Below the pieces are notes generated by a model. It did not search any database, had not been told where the DNA came from, and saw only the letters and a program-made list of their open reading frames with translations. The position numbers and the translations under genes are program-made. Positions 1 through 12,779 of a DNA stretch of 64,000 bases are shown here, piece by piece; within the stretch, counting starts at the first letter, position 1, and each line of letters starts with the position of its first letter. The stretch covers positions 61,895,481 to 61,959,480 of the forward strand of contig CM061236.1 of assembly GCA_030848705.1 (NCBI GenBank). The letters are read 5' to 3'. The stretch is from Heracleum sosnowskyi. Taxonomy: Eukaryota > Streptophyta > Magnoliopsida > Apiales > Apiaceae.

Positions 1-3000
1 GACACAATATTGGGAGGTGCACATGAAAAGTGACAATATAATAAACATCGACGAAATCGATGTAACAACTGGGATATTAATGAAGAATAAACAATGACAT
101 GCTCAACAAGATTAAGTCTGATATGAAACAGGCATTATGATATCAACAGAATTTGAAACAACTCAATATAGAATAGGGTTCAAAGAACAGGCTCTAGATG
201 TCCTCAACAGTTCAAATTATCACATCATGGAAGAATTAGTTAAGATTTACTAATATGGAAAGTGACAAGAAAGTCAAGTTCAAGTTTAAGAAAAATTCAA
301 GGTGAAGTTTATAAATGAAGAAAACAATGGTTTACTGACTTCTGACAGAAATAGTTCAAGTCCTTCGAACATATACTTATAATAGATAAGCCTTGTATTT
401 GAAGGAAGTAAACTAAATCATGCACAACATATATGAATTCGACTCAAGGAATGGATCAGATGATCGCATTAACAAGAAATGATAATAATACTTGCATAGG
501 TGCAAGATGGAAAATAGAATACTTGTAGAACAAGTAACACAACATCAGAATTTAAAATAACATTTTTACCCTCATAGGGTTCACAAGTTCCCGCTCATCT
601 AGGGTTGGTAATATTCCAACCTAACATTTTTAAATCAAGTCTTCGAAAGAAGGCCTTAGTATATAGCCCATAACTATCTTTTAAATCGTTTCAGTACAAT
701 AACTATATTTTTCCAACCAACATGGAAATATGAATCTAAACTCAAAAGGTATAAAAGAATACTCGTCAATTTACGAGATTAAATAACATACTTGCAATTG
801 AATGCAAAGGAATCGAGATTTGAAAATTCAGTGAAAAGTATTCAACTTTCATAATAATAATAATTCAAGACAATATCACTTAATTAATAAGCAAGGGTAT
901 AAACACTTGCCTCTGGTCCTTAGCTATTTCGTAACGCTGAAACAATACGATTCCCTCCTTATTCTGTCTTATCGCACGATTCTCTAATTCTGTCCCTCTT
1001 TGCTCTAACACTCTTGCGAACACCACTAGTCTGCTTTTACCATTTCGAATCCACGTGCCAGCCTCGATAGTCAAACATGAGACGGTACTTAGTATTCAAC
1101 GTATGATTTCACATTCCATAAACGATTGTAACTTAACTTCGATAATCTGACTCGTCTCGTCCAATAGCCTCTGTTGCATAGACAACCACATTTCAATTGA
1201 TAGAATGATCACAACTAACTATACAAGTAATCCTCGTAACTCGCTCGACAAAAGTCTCCATACTATAAAGTCAACAGTTAGGTCAACAGTCTCACAATTC
1301 TCATTTTCTAATATAACCGACAAATTTCTATCCCAACTACCCCACACGATAATATTAGACACAACCAAAGCCTTTAAACAAGTCTCCAAACAATTATTCG
1401 CATTTACGACTCAACAACCAGATAATTCACTTAATTCATATAGCACGTATCGTCATTTAATGGTGATAAATAAATCACGTAAGTCTCGTAACATCTAAGA
1501 AATAATTTTAGAAAAATATACGACTCTCATTTCAAAGGATTTAAACCTCAAAAATATTTTTAGGTCAAAATCGGACCATTTCTCCCAATATAAAGATTTA
1601 AAAACAATTTAATCAATTAATATAAAATTAATTGACAATTTCCAAACTCTCCAACTATTTTTAAATAATTAAACCAAGCTAGAAAATAATTAAACTCAAT
1701 TTTAATTAATTAAATCTAATTAATAATTAATTATTAAGAATTAACTGATTAAAAGAATTAATCAATTAATTAAATTAATTAATTATTAATCAAAAATAAT
1801 TAAAATAATTAAATTTAATCAATTTCCGAATTTAAATAAATATTTATGAAATTATAAAATTTTCGGAATAATAAAATGTATTTTTAAATCAAAGATATGA
1901 TTTTTAGAATTTTTAAAACAATTTTTGAATTATTTTAAAAATAAAAATCCAGAAACACTATTCATCTTCTTCCTTGAAAGCTTCAAGCCAGCTTTAATGG
2001 CTGACCGGTCGCCGCCGGCGGTAACTCCGGCCAAAATCCGTCCAAAATCGTTTCTACACCAAACCTTAACCAAACTCAATGTTCTATATACCAAAACAAA
2101 GCTTGAAACGCGTACAATCTAACCCACATATCCACATATACAAACAATCAACAGAATTTTCGAACTAATGGTTTGAAAATTCGAAAAAAACTTAACAATT
2201 CGATCTAGCAATTCTAGGAATAGAACGACTCAATTGAACATGCAAATCGATTACCCATGATCATATGAAGCTATAGGAACCATCAAAATCAACGGACAAA
2301 CTCTAAATCAAAATGCCCCAAATTTCGAGCTCAAGAACCCTAATTTTCGAATTGGACAATCCGGGAATCAAACAATGAAATTGAACACATATTTGGACTC
2401 CCTACAACCATACAAAGCTATACATATCATCAAATCACATCAACAAACTCAGAATTAAAAATCCCCAAATTTTACATGAACCCTAATTTTCGAATTAAAG
2501 AAAAATAATTCGTATGAAATTGAAATATTACCCCACACGAAATCTAATGGTAGATTATGAAACTAGATTCCAAGACCTTCTATTTGACTATAAGAACGTT
2601 GAAATCGGACTCCGGTAACAACTTCAAATTTGAGTTTGATTCTCAAGAACACGAAGAACACGTTCACGAGTTTTTAGATTTTTAGCTGTAATTAGACTTT
2701 ATTATACGCAAAACAAAGTACGATTTGCCTTTTTATATTAAACGGAAAATAATACCCCAAACGACATTTTTGGATCGATATTGATCCGATGGATCGTTTT
2801 AAATACAATATAACAGAATATATGTTTTAAACCTTTAATAAAGCTGAATACACGTTTTTCGAGACGATAATCATCCATAAAGTACAGATAACTACAAGTA
2901 TCGTTTAATACAAAATATACAAACCAAAATACCTCCATTACGAATATTTTCGAATACTTCCCACTTTAACGAATGAAATATTGGTACAAACGATATACCA

Positions 3001-3252
3001 ATGTCCCGAATAATTTGGGAACGATCCAAATTTTCTTTTCGATAATTAAAATAGAATAAAATAGTATGACATCCTTTTCAAAATAGTTTCTAATTCCCCA
3101 CACATTTCACATAGCACCACAATATCACATATTCAATCATTTAACGAATAACTTAGCACGTTTAAACAGATAAATCATTTAATAACTCTTAATATGAAAT
3201 TAAAATTGCATTTCACATCACATAATAACACGTAATTTTCCCGGATCTTACA
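1..3252 (-). repeat. 3' LTR of the LARD element (partial, cut by window edge)
   Basis: This stretch is a direct repeat of 7546-10796 and ends in CCGGATCTTACA right before the PPT complement. About 1.49 kb of its U5 side lies outside the window. It encodes nothing recognisable: the short open frames near 880-1074, 1205-1498 and 2738-2938 recur in the other LTR only because the DNA is repeated. Confidence 0.9.
1590..1870. repeat. TTAATTAA-rich low-complexity tract in the LTR
   Basis: A very AT-rich stretch made of overlapping TTAATTAA, AATTAATTA and TTAAATAATT units. It recurs at about 9145-9415 in the other LTR copy, so it belongs to the LTR and is not a local expansion. Confidence 0.75.
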
Positions 3253-3272
3253 TCCTTCCCCCCTTAACAGGA
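3253..3272 (-). other. Polypurine tract of the LARD element
   Basis: The minus strand reads AAGGGGGGAAGGA directly before the LTR start TGTAAGATCC. That is the standard position of the plus-strand primer in a gypsy element, and it sets the element's orientation and this LTR boundary. Confidence 0.85.
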
Positions 3273-3287
3273 TTCTGTCCTCAGAAT

Positions 3288-3372
3288 CAACTTGCGCAAA
3301 CATAGGTGGATATTTTTCCAACATCTCATTCTCAAATTCCTAGGTTGACTCTTCAACCTTAGGATTTCTCCT
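3288..3372 (-). pseudogene. Remnant of gypsy integrase C-terminal tail
   Basis: Minus-strand translation near 3290-3360 gives a tail like the chromodomain end of Tekay-type integrases: K-V-E-E-S-T, then a stop where the family has Trp, then E-F-E-N-E-M-L-E-K-Y-P. The stop is a TAG in place of TGG. It lies just upstream of the PPT, where gypsy pol ends. The sequence before it is frameshifted and not readable as one frame. Confidence 0.65.
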
Positions 3373-3534
3373 CATACTCATACTAATTTGACTCCTCTAT
3401 TACTTATCACTCTCTCATACTGACTCAATATCTCAGTCGGTTACTCAACATAGAACAATTTAACTAGATCTCTATAGGTTCATATTTTTATGAAATATAC
3501 TATGAATACACCACTCACGGGGTGGTAAGCAAAC

Positions 3535-3732
3535 TTATACGCAACTTTCCCAACACAGTAGATCGACGTAAGGTAGCATTTCAAAATCGTCATAGTAACT
3601 GTTGTCGTAAGGAAATCTAATCATCGATAAGTGGTCCTTCCAATTACCTTCAAAATTTAGTACACAACCATAGTCTATCTGAATTCTTTGATTAGGTCGC
3701 GGATCTCTGTCAAATACAATTGAACTCGTCAT
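3535..3732 (-). pseudogene. Gypsy integrase core remnant with internal deletion
   Basis: The minus-strand frame starts with S-I-V-F-D-R-D-P-R, the block around the second catalytic Asp of Ty3/gypsy integrase (usually SIVSDRDPRF). It then jumps to the region usually reading TIQTLEDMLRACVLDF-x-GNW, seen here as NFEGNWKDHL and NNSYYDDFEMLPYVDLLCW. Some 30 family residues between the two blocks, including the catalytic Glu region, are missing. A retained family order with a lost core shows decay of an ancestral pol and argues against a new gene. No RT or RNase H is recognisable further along the internal region. Confidence 0.7.
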
Positions 3733-3739
3733 TCCATGC

Positions 3740-6039
3740 CATACTATTATCTCTCATTAATTAGCCAATAATAACCCAAATAACATCACGATAAGCTCTA
3801 AGCCTTAGCAACTCTATTACACAGTTTATCTTAACATGTTTCCATCTCCATTCAGGAATCTCTTTAGTTGTAACTGTCTACTATACCTCTGTTATTCTGT
3901 CTTCATTTTCCAACACCTCACATACTTAGATATTCACCAACAATAACATCCTTTTGAAACCCCTCATATGTATTCTTGCATTTCTTTCTTATTCCTTATA
4001 CTTTCTCATTCCCTCCTATAATTGAATCCTTTTCTTTTTCCATAACTCTTTCCTTTATGTAGCCCTTTCTCTTTAATCAATTCTGGTTGAATCCTTATTT
4101 CCGTCATTCCTTCTAGTTGATCTCTTGTTATCATAACCTTAAAACTCCATCCTTTCTAATCCTTGAACCGAAGATATTTACGTCTCTAATCTTCCTTTTT
4201 CTACTCATACTATCAGCCATCCATATTCTTGGGTCAACTTTATCTACCTCCAATATATCTAACAACTGCTTTCAACGATCACATACCTTTCATGCCAATT
4301 AACTCTTCAGCTGAAAGCAACCCCTCATTACCTCATCCATTGTCTTTAAATCCTTATTAACACCTCTTCATCTTCTTTCCCTATCTATAATTGTGAGAAC
4401 ATTCCTTATCTGCTTGGTGACTTAATCCCATATCTTTAAAATTGTTCTACTTAGTTCCAATAACTTAATTGCTCTCCATCTGATTCCTAAATAATTCAGA
4501 AGATACATTCACAGTAACACTCAGGACACCTTTTCCATGGTTCCATCTCAATTCCCAAACAGCTTGATCAACTCAACGTGATTTTGATTCTCATCCTATA
4601 CATCCACGTTGACTGGTAAGATCTACCTTAACTATCGTGAGCAAAAGACTTGCAACCATATCATACAATCCTGAAATACTCAAAGATTAACTCATTCTCC
4701 ATTATTAGCCTATCATCAAATTTTAAAAGTTCTTCTCATTGAGACAAAAATCTATTATGTTCATCTTCCACAACATGGGATATCATCAGCACAATTACAC
4801 ATTTTTCCCCAATTTCCAATCAACTTTTGAATTATCTAACTTCACCTCTTCCACATCGTAACGTTAATCGATAGAGAGAGAACAACTGGCTCCGTTATAT
4901 GGTACTAGTATTCTAATCGCATCGTAATCCGCTTTCGCTCGTGGTAATTCAATCGCAAATTCTTCGTTCATTATGGTAGGGTAAATTTCAGTTCACCCTA
5001 ATGGCATACCTCTAATATTATTTGGTATAACAAAAATTCATGATATTTTGAAGTGAAAAGATTCTATATCGTATCAAATGTCCCACAATTGGGGTTACCA
5101 ATCTGCATATTCCAAAGCAAACATTATTGGAAGTGAAAGAATTACTGAGAGACCAATTTGATCACATGAACTCAATGTTGTGTGCCTCTATTAAGACAGT
5201 ACTAAAGGTAATTAGCCTTCTAGTATTTCACAACACACAAGTGACGGCGTCCCGTCAGACTTCTATCACATAGACAGATAGTCCTTGTGTCCCCTATAAA
5301 TAGGGTTGTTTACCTCAGTTGGAGTAGAGAAATATGAAAGAAATTTAGACTCGGAATGACAACCAGGGCCTTTCGATAAGAAATCTCAAATACACACCTT
5401 GGATTGAAATTGAATAGATTCCAAAGGTGTTATTTCCAGAAAAGAAAAGCAACCACAAAAGGGATGTATCAACAAGTAGTATCACATCATAACTAGAGTT
5501 ATCCACCCCTGAAAAATAAAGGAGTTGGAATTCGAATAGCATATTTTCAACAGGATTCACAAATTTGAAATAGATATCGCAACAACCTCTGATGCAATTG
5601 CAATCATTATTGATCAAAAGTATCAAGTACAAGCTCAAAAGGTGGAATATATTCACCAACACAAGTTTCGCTTAAAGAAATGTCAAATATTTCCTTAGGA
5701 TGGGAAGGTATTACCAAGGTCTTCACATATGACTCCTCCGTCGACTCCTTCGATAGCTCGTTATTCGATTTCAGCCCTTCTTTTCCACGTCGCAAAGTTA
5801 TCAATATCGTACGTCGTCGTCGACTCGTAATAGTCCTCGAAGATTCCACCTTAGACGTCTACAAACGTAAGAAGTTCTATCCATCTCAGCACAACTATCT
5901 CAATCAAATACCTCTATCTCAACTCACTCAGCGGTACTATATCCAATAGTCCAACACGAACTCTAAATGAGCTCTGACCTTCCTTATATAACTATATACA
6001 CTCCCACACACTCTCATTTCTAGTTTTACTATAACCCTT
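3740..6039 (-). other. Degenerate internal domain of the LARD element
   Basis: About 2.3 kb between the integrase wreck and the PBS. I find no CCHC knuckle, no DSG/DTG protease motif and no YxDD reverse-transcriptase box in either strand's open frames. The longest open frames (5345-5662 and 5607-5849, minus) match no family I know. This is probably decayed gag-pol or a conserved non-coding LARD core; comparison with other copies would tell which. Confidence 0.55.
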
Positions 6040-6051
6040 GCTCTGATACCA
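6040..6051 (-). other. Primer binding site of the LARD element
   Basis: The plus strand reads GCTCTGATACCA, so the element strand reads TGGTATCAGAGC, complementary to the 3' end of initiator tRNA-Met. It lies two bases inside the 5' LTR terminus (LTR starts at 6054 on the plus strand). Confidence 0.9.
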
Positions 6052-6053
6052 AA

Positions 6054-9000
6054 TGTAACGCCCCAAATCCGGGGTCAAAGGATTTGGTCGTCACACTGCA
6101 CCCTTAATCCAAACAACCTATTCAATATAAAATCAACACAATAATAATAATATCTGTGACCCCAACTCTACCAAGAATCTTTAAAGGTTATAGTGCTAGA
6201 AACAAGAATCCAAAATTTCATTACAACAATCTTTCTTCTTTACAACCATTCTCTTTACAAAAATTCTAATACACTAGTATAACTTCGATAAGAAGTATAC
6301 CATGCAACTAATCTTATACAATATATTATTCAATAGAAAACATCTATATACAAAACCTCTCACTAGCTCCAAATGCTCTGGATCAGAACGTCTTTACGCT
6401 AATATCCTTCCCCATCTCTGATCAGCTACGCGGACAACTCTCGCCAATATACCTTCTTACTGGCAGGATAAAATATATATAAAGAAAACAAGTATGAGCG
6501 AATGAATTGCTCAGCAAGTGCATTATCAAATATAATACGAAAGGTTTCCAAAATAAACTTTGGATTTTCAAATAACAAACTTTTGTTTTTGAACATTTGT
6601 AATCTTTAAAACTTCTCAAATCAAGTTTAGTAATTTATCACAATTTCTCATTCAGATTCTCGCAACTGAATAGTTTAAAACACAAAAAGGTTTATATTGG
6701 CCGTCACGACGACCGAATCAACAATAACTACAATAGTATGAAGAAAATACGAATTAAGTATAACTCATATGTCTTTAAGACCACAGTTTGTATAAAGATA
6801 CTAATTTGAAGATAACAGATCTATTCACAACATTTTCTGAAACCAACAACTTTGGAAGGGTAGAATAATCAAGGAGTAAGAATGAGCCAACGCGCTCGGT
6901 CATGGAACAAAGAACGCACTTCAAGACTTCAACATGGTACCGACTAGATACGCGGTATGAATAAAACTCATCAGAATAGATATCTCACGACTACCAATGG
7001 AATCAACAAAGTGGATTTCGACTATTTGGAATCCAAACGAATTAAGAGTAAGTGATTTCAGAAAGATTGAAACCACCATTTATTAATCAACAACCAACAA
7101 CTTCGCGCAACGAATAATCCTGAATATCAGGGCATAACTCACAAGTACAAAATATACGGATGTAACTCATCCTAGAAATGAAAATTGATATTAGACTTGG
7201 ATTTTTCACATTTATCAAATCAAAGGTTGTGTTGCTGGCCAGCCACGCATCAACCCCAGACTTGCTGATAGCAAAGTCCTCTACTGGATCCTAGGCCAAT
7301 CTGGGCCTTAGTTTATTCCGACCATAAATATGGCCCGACCAATTACTGGTCCCATTTTAAAACATTCCAATTCTATATTATATACGTCAAGTGTCAGTAC
7401 AATTGACAACCTTACTTCGACAATCAGGTGTCGGAAGAATCGACAACCCTAATACAACAATTGTTGGAAAACTCACGTCCAGGAAATAGTTCAATTATGA
7501 AGAATCCATCAAGGAATAACAATATAAACTAGTATCGACGATATCGACACAATATTGGGAGGTGCACATGAAAAGTGACAATATAATAAACATCGACGAA
7601 ATCGATGTAACAACTGGGATATTAATGAAGAATAAACAATGACATGCTCAACAAGATTAAGTCTGATATGAAACAGGCATTATGATATCAACAGAATTTG
7701 TAACAACTCAATATAGAATAGGGTTCAAAGAACAGGATTTAGATGTCCTCAACAGTTCAAATTATCACATCACGGAAGAATTAGTTAAGATTTACTAATC
7801 TGGTAAGTGACAAGAAAGTCAAGTTGAAGTTTAAGAAAAATTCAAGGTGAAGTTTATAAATGAATAAAACAAGGGTTTACTGACTTCTGACAGAAATAGT
7901 TCAAGTCCTTCGAACATATACTTATAATAGATAAGCCTTGTATTTGAAGGAAGTAAACTAAATCATGCACAACATATATGAATTCGACTCAAGGAATGGA
8001 TCAGATGATCGCATTAACAAGAAATTATAATAATACTTGCATAGGTGCAAAATGGAAAATAGAATACTTGTAGAACAAGTAACACAACTTCGGAATTTAA
8101 AATAACCTTTTTACCTTCATAGGGTTCACAAGTTCCCGCTCATCTAGGGTTGGTAATATTCCAACCTAACATTTTTAAATCAAGTCTTCGAAAGAAGGCC
8201 TTAGTATACAGCCCATAACTATCTTTTAAATCATTTCAATACAATAACTATATTTTTCCAACCAACATGGAAATATGAATCTAAACTCAAAAGGTATAAA
8301 AGAATACTCGTCAATTTACGAGATTAAATAACATACTTGCAATTGAATGCAAAGGAATCGACATTTGAAAATTCAGTGAAAAGTATTCAACTTTCATAAT
8401 AATAATAATTCAAGACAATATCACTTAATTAATAAGCAAGGGTATAAACACTTGCCTCTGGTCCTTAGCTATTTCGTAACGCTGAAACAATACGATTCCC
8501 TCCTTATTCTGTCTTATCGCACGATTCTCTACTTATGTCCCTCTTTGCTCTAACGCTCTTGCGAACACCACTAGTCTGCTTTTACCATTTCGAATCCACG
8601 TGCTAGCCTCGATAGTCAAACATGAGACGGTACTTAGTCTTCAACGTATGATTTCACATTCCATAAACGATTGTAACTTAACTTCGATAATCTAACTCGT
8701 CTCGTCCAATAGCCTCTATTACATAGACAACCACATTTCAATTGATAGAATGATCACAACTAACTATACAAGTAATCCTCGTAACTCGCTCGAAAAAAGT
8801 CTCGATACTATAAAGTCAACAGTTAGGTCAACAGTCTCACAATTCTCATTTTCTAATATAACCGACAAATTTCTATCCCAACTACCCCACACGATAATAT
8901 TAGACACAACCAAAGCCTTTAAACAAGTCTCCAAACAATTATTCGCATTTACGACTCAACAACCAGATAATCCACTTAATTCATATAGCACGTATCGTCA

Positions 9001-10796
9001 TTTAATTGTGATAAATAAATCACGTAAGTCTCGTAACATCTAAGAAATAATTTTAGAAAAATATACGACTCTCATTTCAAAGGATTTAAACCTCAAAAAT
9101 ATTTTTAGGTCAAAATCGGACCATTTCTCCCAATATAAAGATTTAAAAACAATTTAATCAATTAATATAAAATTAATTGACAATTTCCAAACTCTCCAAC
9201 TATTTTTAAATAATTAAACCAAGCTAGAAAATAATTAAACTCAATTTTAATTAATTAAATCTAATTAATAATTAATTATTAAGAATTAACTGATTAAAAG
9301 AATTAATCAATTAATTAAATTAATTAATTATTAATCAAAAATAATTAAAATAATTAAATTTAATCAATTTCCGAATTTAAATAAATATTTATGAAATTAT
9401 AAAATTTTCGGAATAATAAAATGTATTTTTAAATCAAAGATATGATTTTTAGAATTTCTAAAACAATTTTTTAATTATTTTAAAAATAAAAATCCAGAAA
9501 CACTATTCATCTTCTTCTTTGAAAGCTTCAAGTCAGCTTTAATGGCTGACCGGCCGCCGCCGGCGGTAACTCCGGCCAAAATCCGGCCAAAATCGTTTCT
9601 ACACCAAACCTTAACCAAACTTAATGTTCTATATACCAAAACAAAGCTTGAAACGCGTACAATCTAACCCACATATCCACATATACAAACAATCAACAGA
9701 ATTTTCGAACTAATGGTTTGAAAATTCGAAAAAACTTAACAATTCGATCTAGCAATTCTAGGAATAGAATGACTCAATTGAACATGCAAATCGATTACCC
9801 ATGATCATATGAAGCTATAGGAACCATCAAAATCAGCGGACAAACTCTAAATCAAAATGCCCCAAATTTCGAGCTCAAAAACCCTAATTTTTGAATTGGA
9901 CAATCCGGGAATCAAACAATGAAATTGAACACATATTTGGACTCCCTACAACCATACAAAGCTATACATATCATCAAATCACATGAACAAACTCAGAATT
10001 AAAAATCCCCAAATTTTACATGAACCCTAAATTTTGAATTAAAGAAAAATAATTCGTATGAAATTGAAATATTACCCCACACGAAATCTAATGGTAGATT
10101 ATGAAACTAGATTCCAAGACCTTCGATTTGACTATAAGAACGTTGGAATCGGACTCCGGTAACACCTTCAAATTTGAGTTTGATTCTCAAGTACACGAAG
10201 AACACGTTCATGGGTTTTTAGATTTTTAACTGTAATTAGACTTTATTATACTCAAAACAAAGTACGATTTGACTTTTTATATTAAACGGAAAATAATACC
10301 CCAAACGACATTTTTGGATCGATATTGATCCGATGGATCGTTTTAAATACAATATAACAGAATATATGTTTTAAACCTTTAATAAAGCAGAATACACGTT
10401 TTTCGAGACGATAATCATCCATAAAGTACGGATAACTACAAGTATCGTTTAATACAAAATATACGAACCAAAATACCTCCATTACGAATATTTTCGAATA
10501 CTTCCCACTTTAACGAATGAAATATTGGTACGAACGATATATCAATGTCCCGAATAATTTGGGAACGATCCAAATTTTCTTTTCGATAATTAAAATAGAA
10601 TAAAATAGTATGACATCCTTTTCAAAATAGTTTCTAATTCCCCACACATTTCACATAGCACCACAATATCACATATTCAATCATTTAACGAATAACTTAG
10701 CACGTTTAAACAGATAAATCATTTAATAACTCTTAATATGAAATTAAAATTTCATTTCACATCACATAATAACACGTAATTTTCCCGGATCTTACA
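6054..10796 (-). repeat. Complete 4.74-kb 5' LTR of the LARD element
   Basis: Bounded by TGTAACGCCCC at 6054 and CCGGATCTTACA at 10796, with inverted terminal TGTAA/TTACA. It follows the PBS directly. The right part (7546-10796) repeats the start of the window. No coding frame is supported. Candidate target-site bases CTCAA follow at 10797, but the matching left flank is outside the window. Confidence 0.9.
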
Positions 10797-10980
10797 CTCA
10801 AGATGTTAGGATTTGGGCTTACCAGGATCATATTACATATTCAACATCCCCCTCACTCGAAAACTCATTATTTGGGTCAAAGAGCCGGTTGTCCTAAAAT
10901 TTCAAGGTGTTGGGATTTGAGCTTACCAGGATCATATCACATATTCAAAACAAATGAGATTCATCGCGAAATACCAACAC
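10797..10980 (-). repeat. Duplicated LTR/PPT fragments of an old copia element
   Basis: A block near 10804-10849 (starting TGTTAGGATTTGGGCTTACC) is repeated with changes near 10905-10950 (TGTTGGGATTTGAGCTTACC). The first copy is followed by TCCCCCTCACTCG, which on the minus strand is a purine tract GAGTGAGGGGGA ending at TGTTGAATATG. That is the layout of a PPT and 3' LTR start in a minus-strand copia element. The LARD element appears to have inserted in or next to this LTR. The link to the copia pol/gag scraps further right is inference. Confidence 0.45.
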
Positions 10981-10984
10981 AGTA

Positions 10985-11714
10985 AGTGGGTTGATAATTT
11001 CCTCAAGAACAGTCGTGTCTTCTCGATGATTCGGTTCCTCAACTGTTTTATTTGTTAACGCAACTGTATAGTTAAGCTTTTCTTTTTGTTCTCCCTTTTA
11101 TATTGCTGAAACTTATCATTATTCTCTTGCCTTCGTGATTTGTTTTCTTGCCTATACTTTTTGTGACAGATGGTGTGTTAGTTATTGTACAGGAGAGCTT
11201 GTAGTATTGGTGGTTCAGTGACTTGAGTGGCTTCAAGGGGTTGCAGTTTTGACTCAACAGAAATGGATGGAAGGAGTGTAAGTGAGATGATTGATGATAG
11301 AGGTGCATCTGTGGTGGTGGTGCAGGAACTAGATTAAGTCCATTTAATCAACTTTTTTCAGTTGATCATGAAGATGTGCGAAGATATCTATAAAAGGGAA
11401 TGTCTTAATGACCTTTTAGCCCTAAAGGTTTACTACCATATACCCATCATCCCCTGTGTTTTAAAGTTGTACCTTTTAGCCCATGAGGTACTGAAATCAT
11501 ATCTTTCGACCCTTATACCGGTTCAGAATAAAAAATTGGTATAACTCGGATGGGCAAAACAGTCTTTAAAACATGGATTTCAAATCACATTTCGTATCTT
11601 GTGATTTTGTACATATGATTTTATACTGATTTTAGGCATAAGATACGGGTTAAACTTGTCCTTCACCCTCCATATGACACGTTCTAAAGTAGAAAGAATA
11701 GAAAAGTGGGTTGG
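10985..11714. other. Intergenic, no gene recognised
   Basis: Short open frames exist on both strands (for example near 11072-11308) but match no family I know. The stretch near 11420-11540 has the loose repeated phrase 'TTTTAGCCC'. I see no RNA gene or clear transposon end. Confidence 0.4.
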
Positions 11715-11975
11715 GTGCCTATTGATTCAATTATTAATACCCCAATATGGTATGCGTAATGCATTAAAAGTATATATGCGTATATATTGTCGATGATGAT
11801 ATGAAAAGAATACTCCATCATCAGTTCCGTATTCCAGCAATACCCCATCTCCACTTGTGTGTTTGTGAGAATACCCCGTCAATGCTTGCGTATTCAGTTC
11901 GAAAGTCAATGAATACTCCATCGTTGAATGCGTAATCGTAATACCCTTCTCCAGAATGCGTATCCCATCGGCTAT
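11715..11975. repeat. Degenerate tandem array of small palindromic units
   Basis: About six diverged units start AATACCCC or AATACTCC followed by A/G-T-C, and several end TGCGTATTC. The clearest one, near 11872-11898, starts GAATACCCCG and ends GCGTATTC, so GAATAC pairs with GTATTC across a short loop. Spacing is irregular, about 25-60 bp. The open frames across it (11727-11987 and 11821-12156, minus) echo the repeats and are not supported as genes. Confidence 0.5.
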
Positions 11976-12234
11976 ATATGTCAACAAACTTGAAATCGGT
12001 TAGTATCGTCACTTTAGTTCTAAAAATAGGCCAAAGTTGGCTTTCACCCGAGAATGATATAGTGTTGAAAAACCGAGGTAGACACATGGAATTGAGCGGG
12101 GAGTGGGGACTCAACTTTGATTCTAAATATGGCTTAGGCCAGGTATACACAAACACCCAAAGACGCAGAGATTTTCATAATTTGGTGATTCTTGAAAGAG
12201 AGCCTGGAATGAGAGGTGTGATTTTGCATACCAA

Positions 12235-12680
12235 TTAACATACGATTAATGAGGTAAATAACACACTAACATGCAAAGGACCAATTTTATGGTGGCATGG
12301 AGGCTTGATGAAGCAATGTACGAGCTGTTCCAATGACATGTCTGTGCTTCCTTCGTCAAAGGCGACTAGTTGGGGTGTGTGGAGGTGATTTTCAATGTTC
12401 AATTCCTTGAGTAGCAAGATAAGAACTTAGGCCCTCATATTCACCTCTGCCATCTTTGTATACAAAGATCGGATTTTGTGTTTGAAATAATTCTCACCCA
12501 AAGTTTGATTTTTTTTAATACAGTGACAACTTCATTTTTGTGCTTGAGAGGAAATATCAATGAATATTTTGTGAATTGATCGACAAATAGGACGTATATA
12601 AATTCTTATCAACAGATAGAACATGTGACAACACCCATAAGTCACTATAAATTATTTATAATGGACAAGTACTGTTATAG
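12235..12680 (-). pseudogene. Ty1/copia integrase remnant (Ale/Retrofit-like)
   Basis: Read on the minus strand, the pieces follow the order of a copia integrase core: a V-D-x-F-x-K-Y segment, a K-x-K-N-E-V helix, then S-Y-L-A-T-Q-G-I-E-H, P-P-H-T-P-Q and L-x-H-C-F-I-K-P-P-C in place of the usual LHxASMPPxFW. The Asn-Gly-x-x-E catalytic stretch is destroyed, and frameshifts and stops break the frame (one open part is 12235-12417). The HTPQ style differs from the Sirevirus GTPQQNGVVERKN found elsewhere in the window, so this is another, older lineage. It is probably part of the same element as the gag/protease scrap at 17800-18850, with SV1 inserted between them. Confidence 0.65.
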
Positions 12681-12779
12681 CCAAAATTTGATATAGGGCT
12701 TTTAGGTTAGATTCGGGTCAAGTAATAATCAATTAGGGATATTCAAGATGCAATTAAGGATTGAATTGGTACAAGGGAA

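Larger units (their letters stand above)
1..10796 (-). mobile_element. Ty3/gypsy LARD-type element with giant LTRs
   Basis: In plus-strand order the window shows 3' LTR (cut by the left edge), PPT complement, internal region, PBS complement and complete 5' LTR, so the element reads on the minus strand. Positions 1-3252 align base for base with 7546-10796. The complete LTR starts TGTAA and ends TTACA. The internal region is only about 2.8 kb and has no intact gag or pol; it keeps wrecks of the gypsy integrase and its tail. Giant LTRs around a short degenerate internal domain match the LARD class (large retrotransposon derivative). The tail motif and the LTR end GGGGCGTTACA followed by a tRNA-Met type PBS suggest a Tekay/Del-like chromovirus parent, which is inference. 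By eye the LTR copies differ by a low single-digit percentage. If the missing left part is complete, the element is about 12.3 kb. Confidence 0.85.

Noticed and set aside
1205..1498. 97-codon open frame, repeated at 8750-9043
   Set aside because: Its recurrence is explained by the LTR repeat; composition is AT-rich and no family is recognised.
11727..12156. Overlapping open frames on the minus strand
   Set aside because: They echo the palindromic repeat array and overlap each other; no domain seen.
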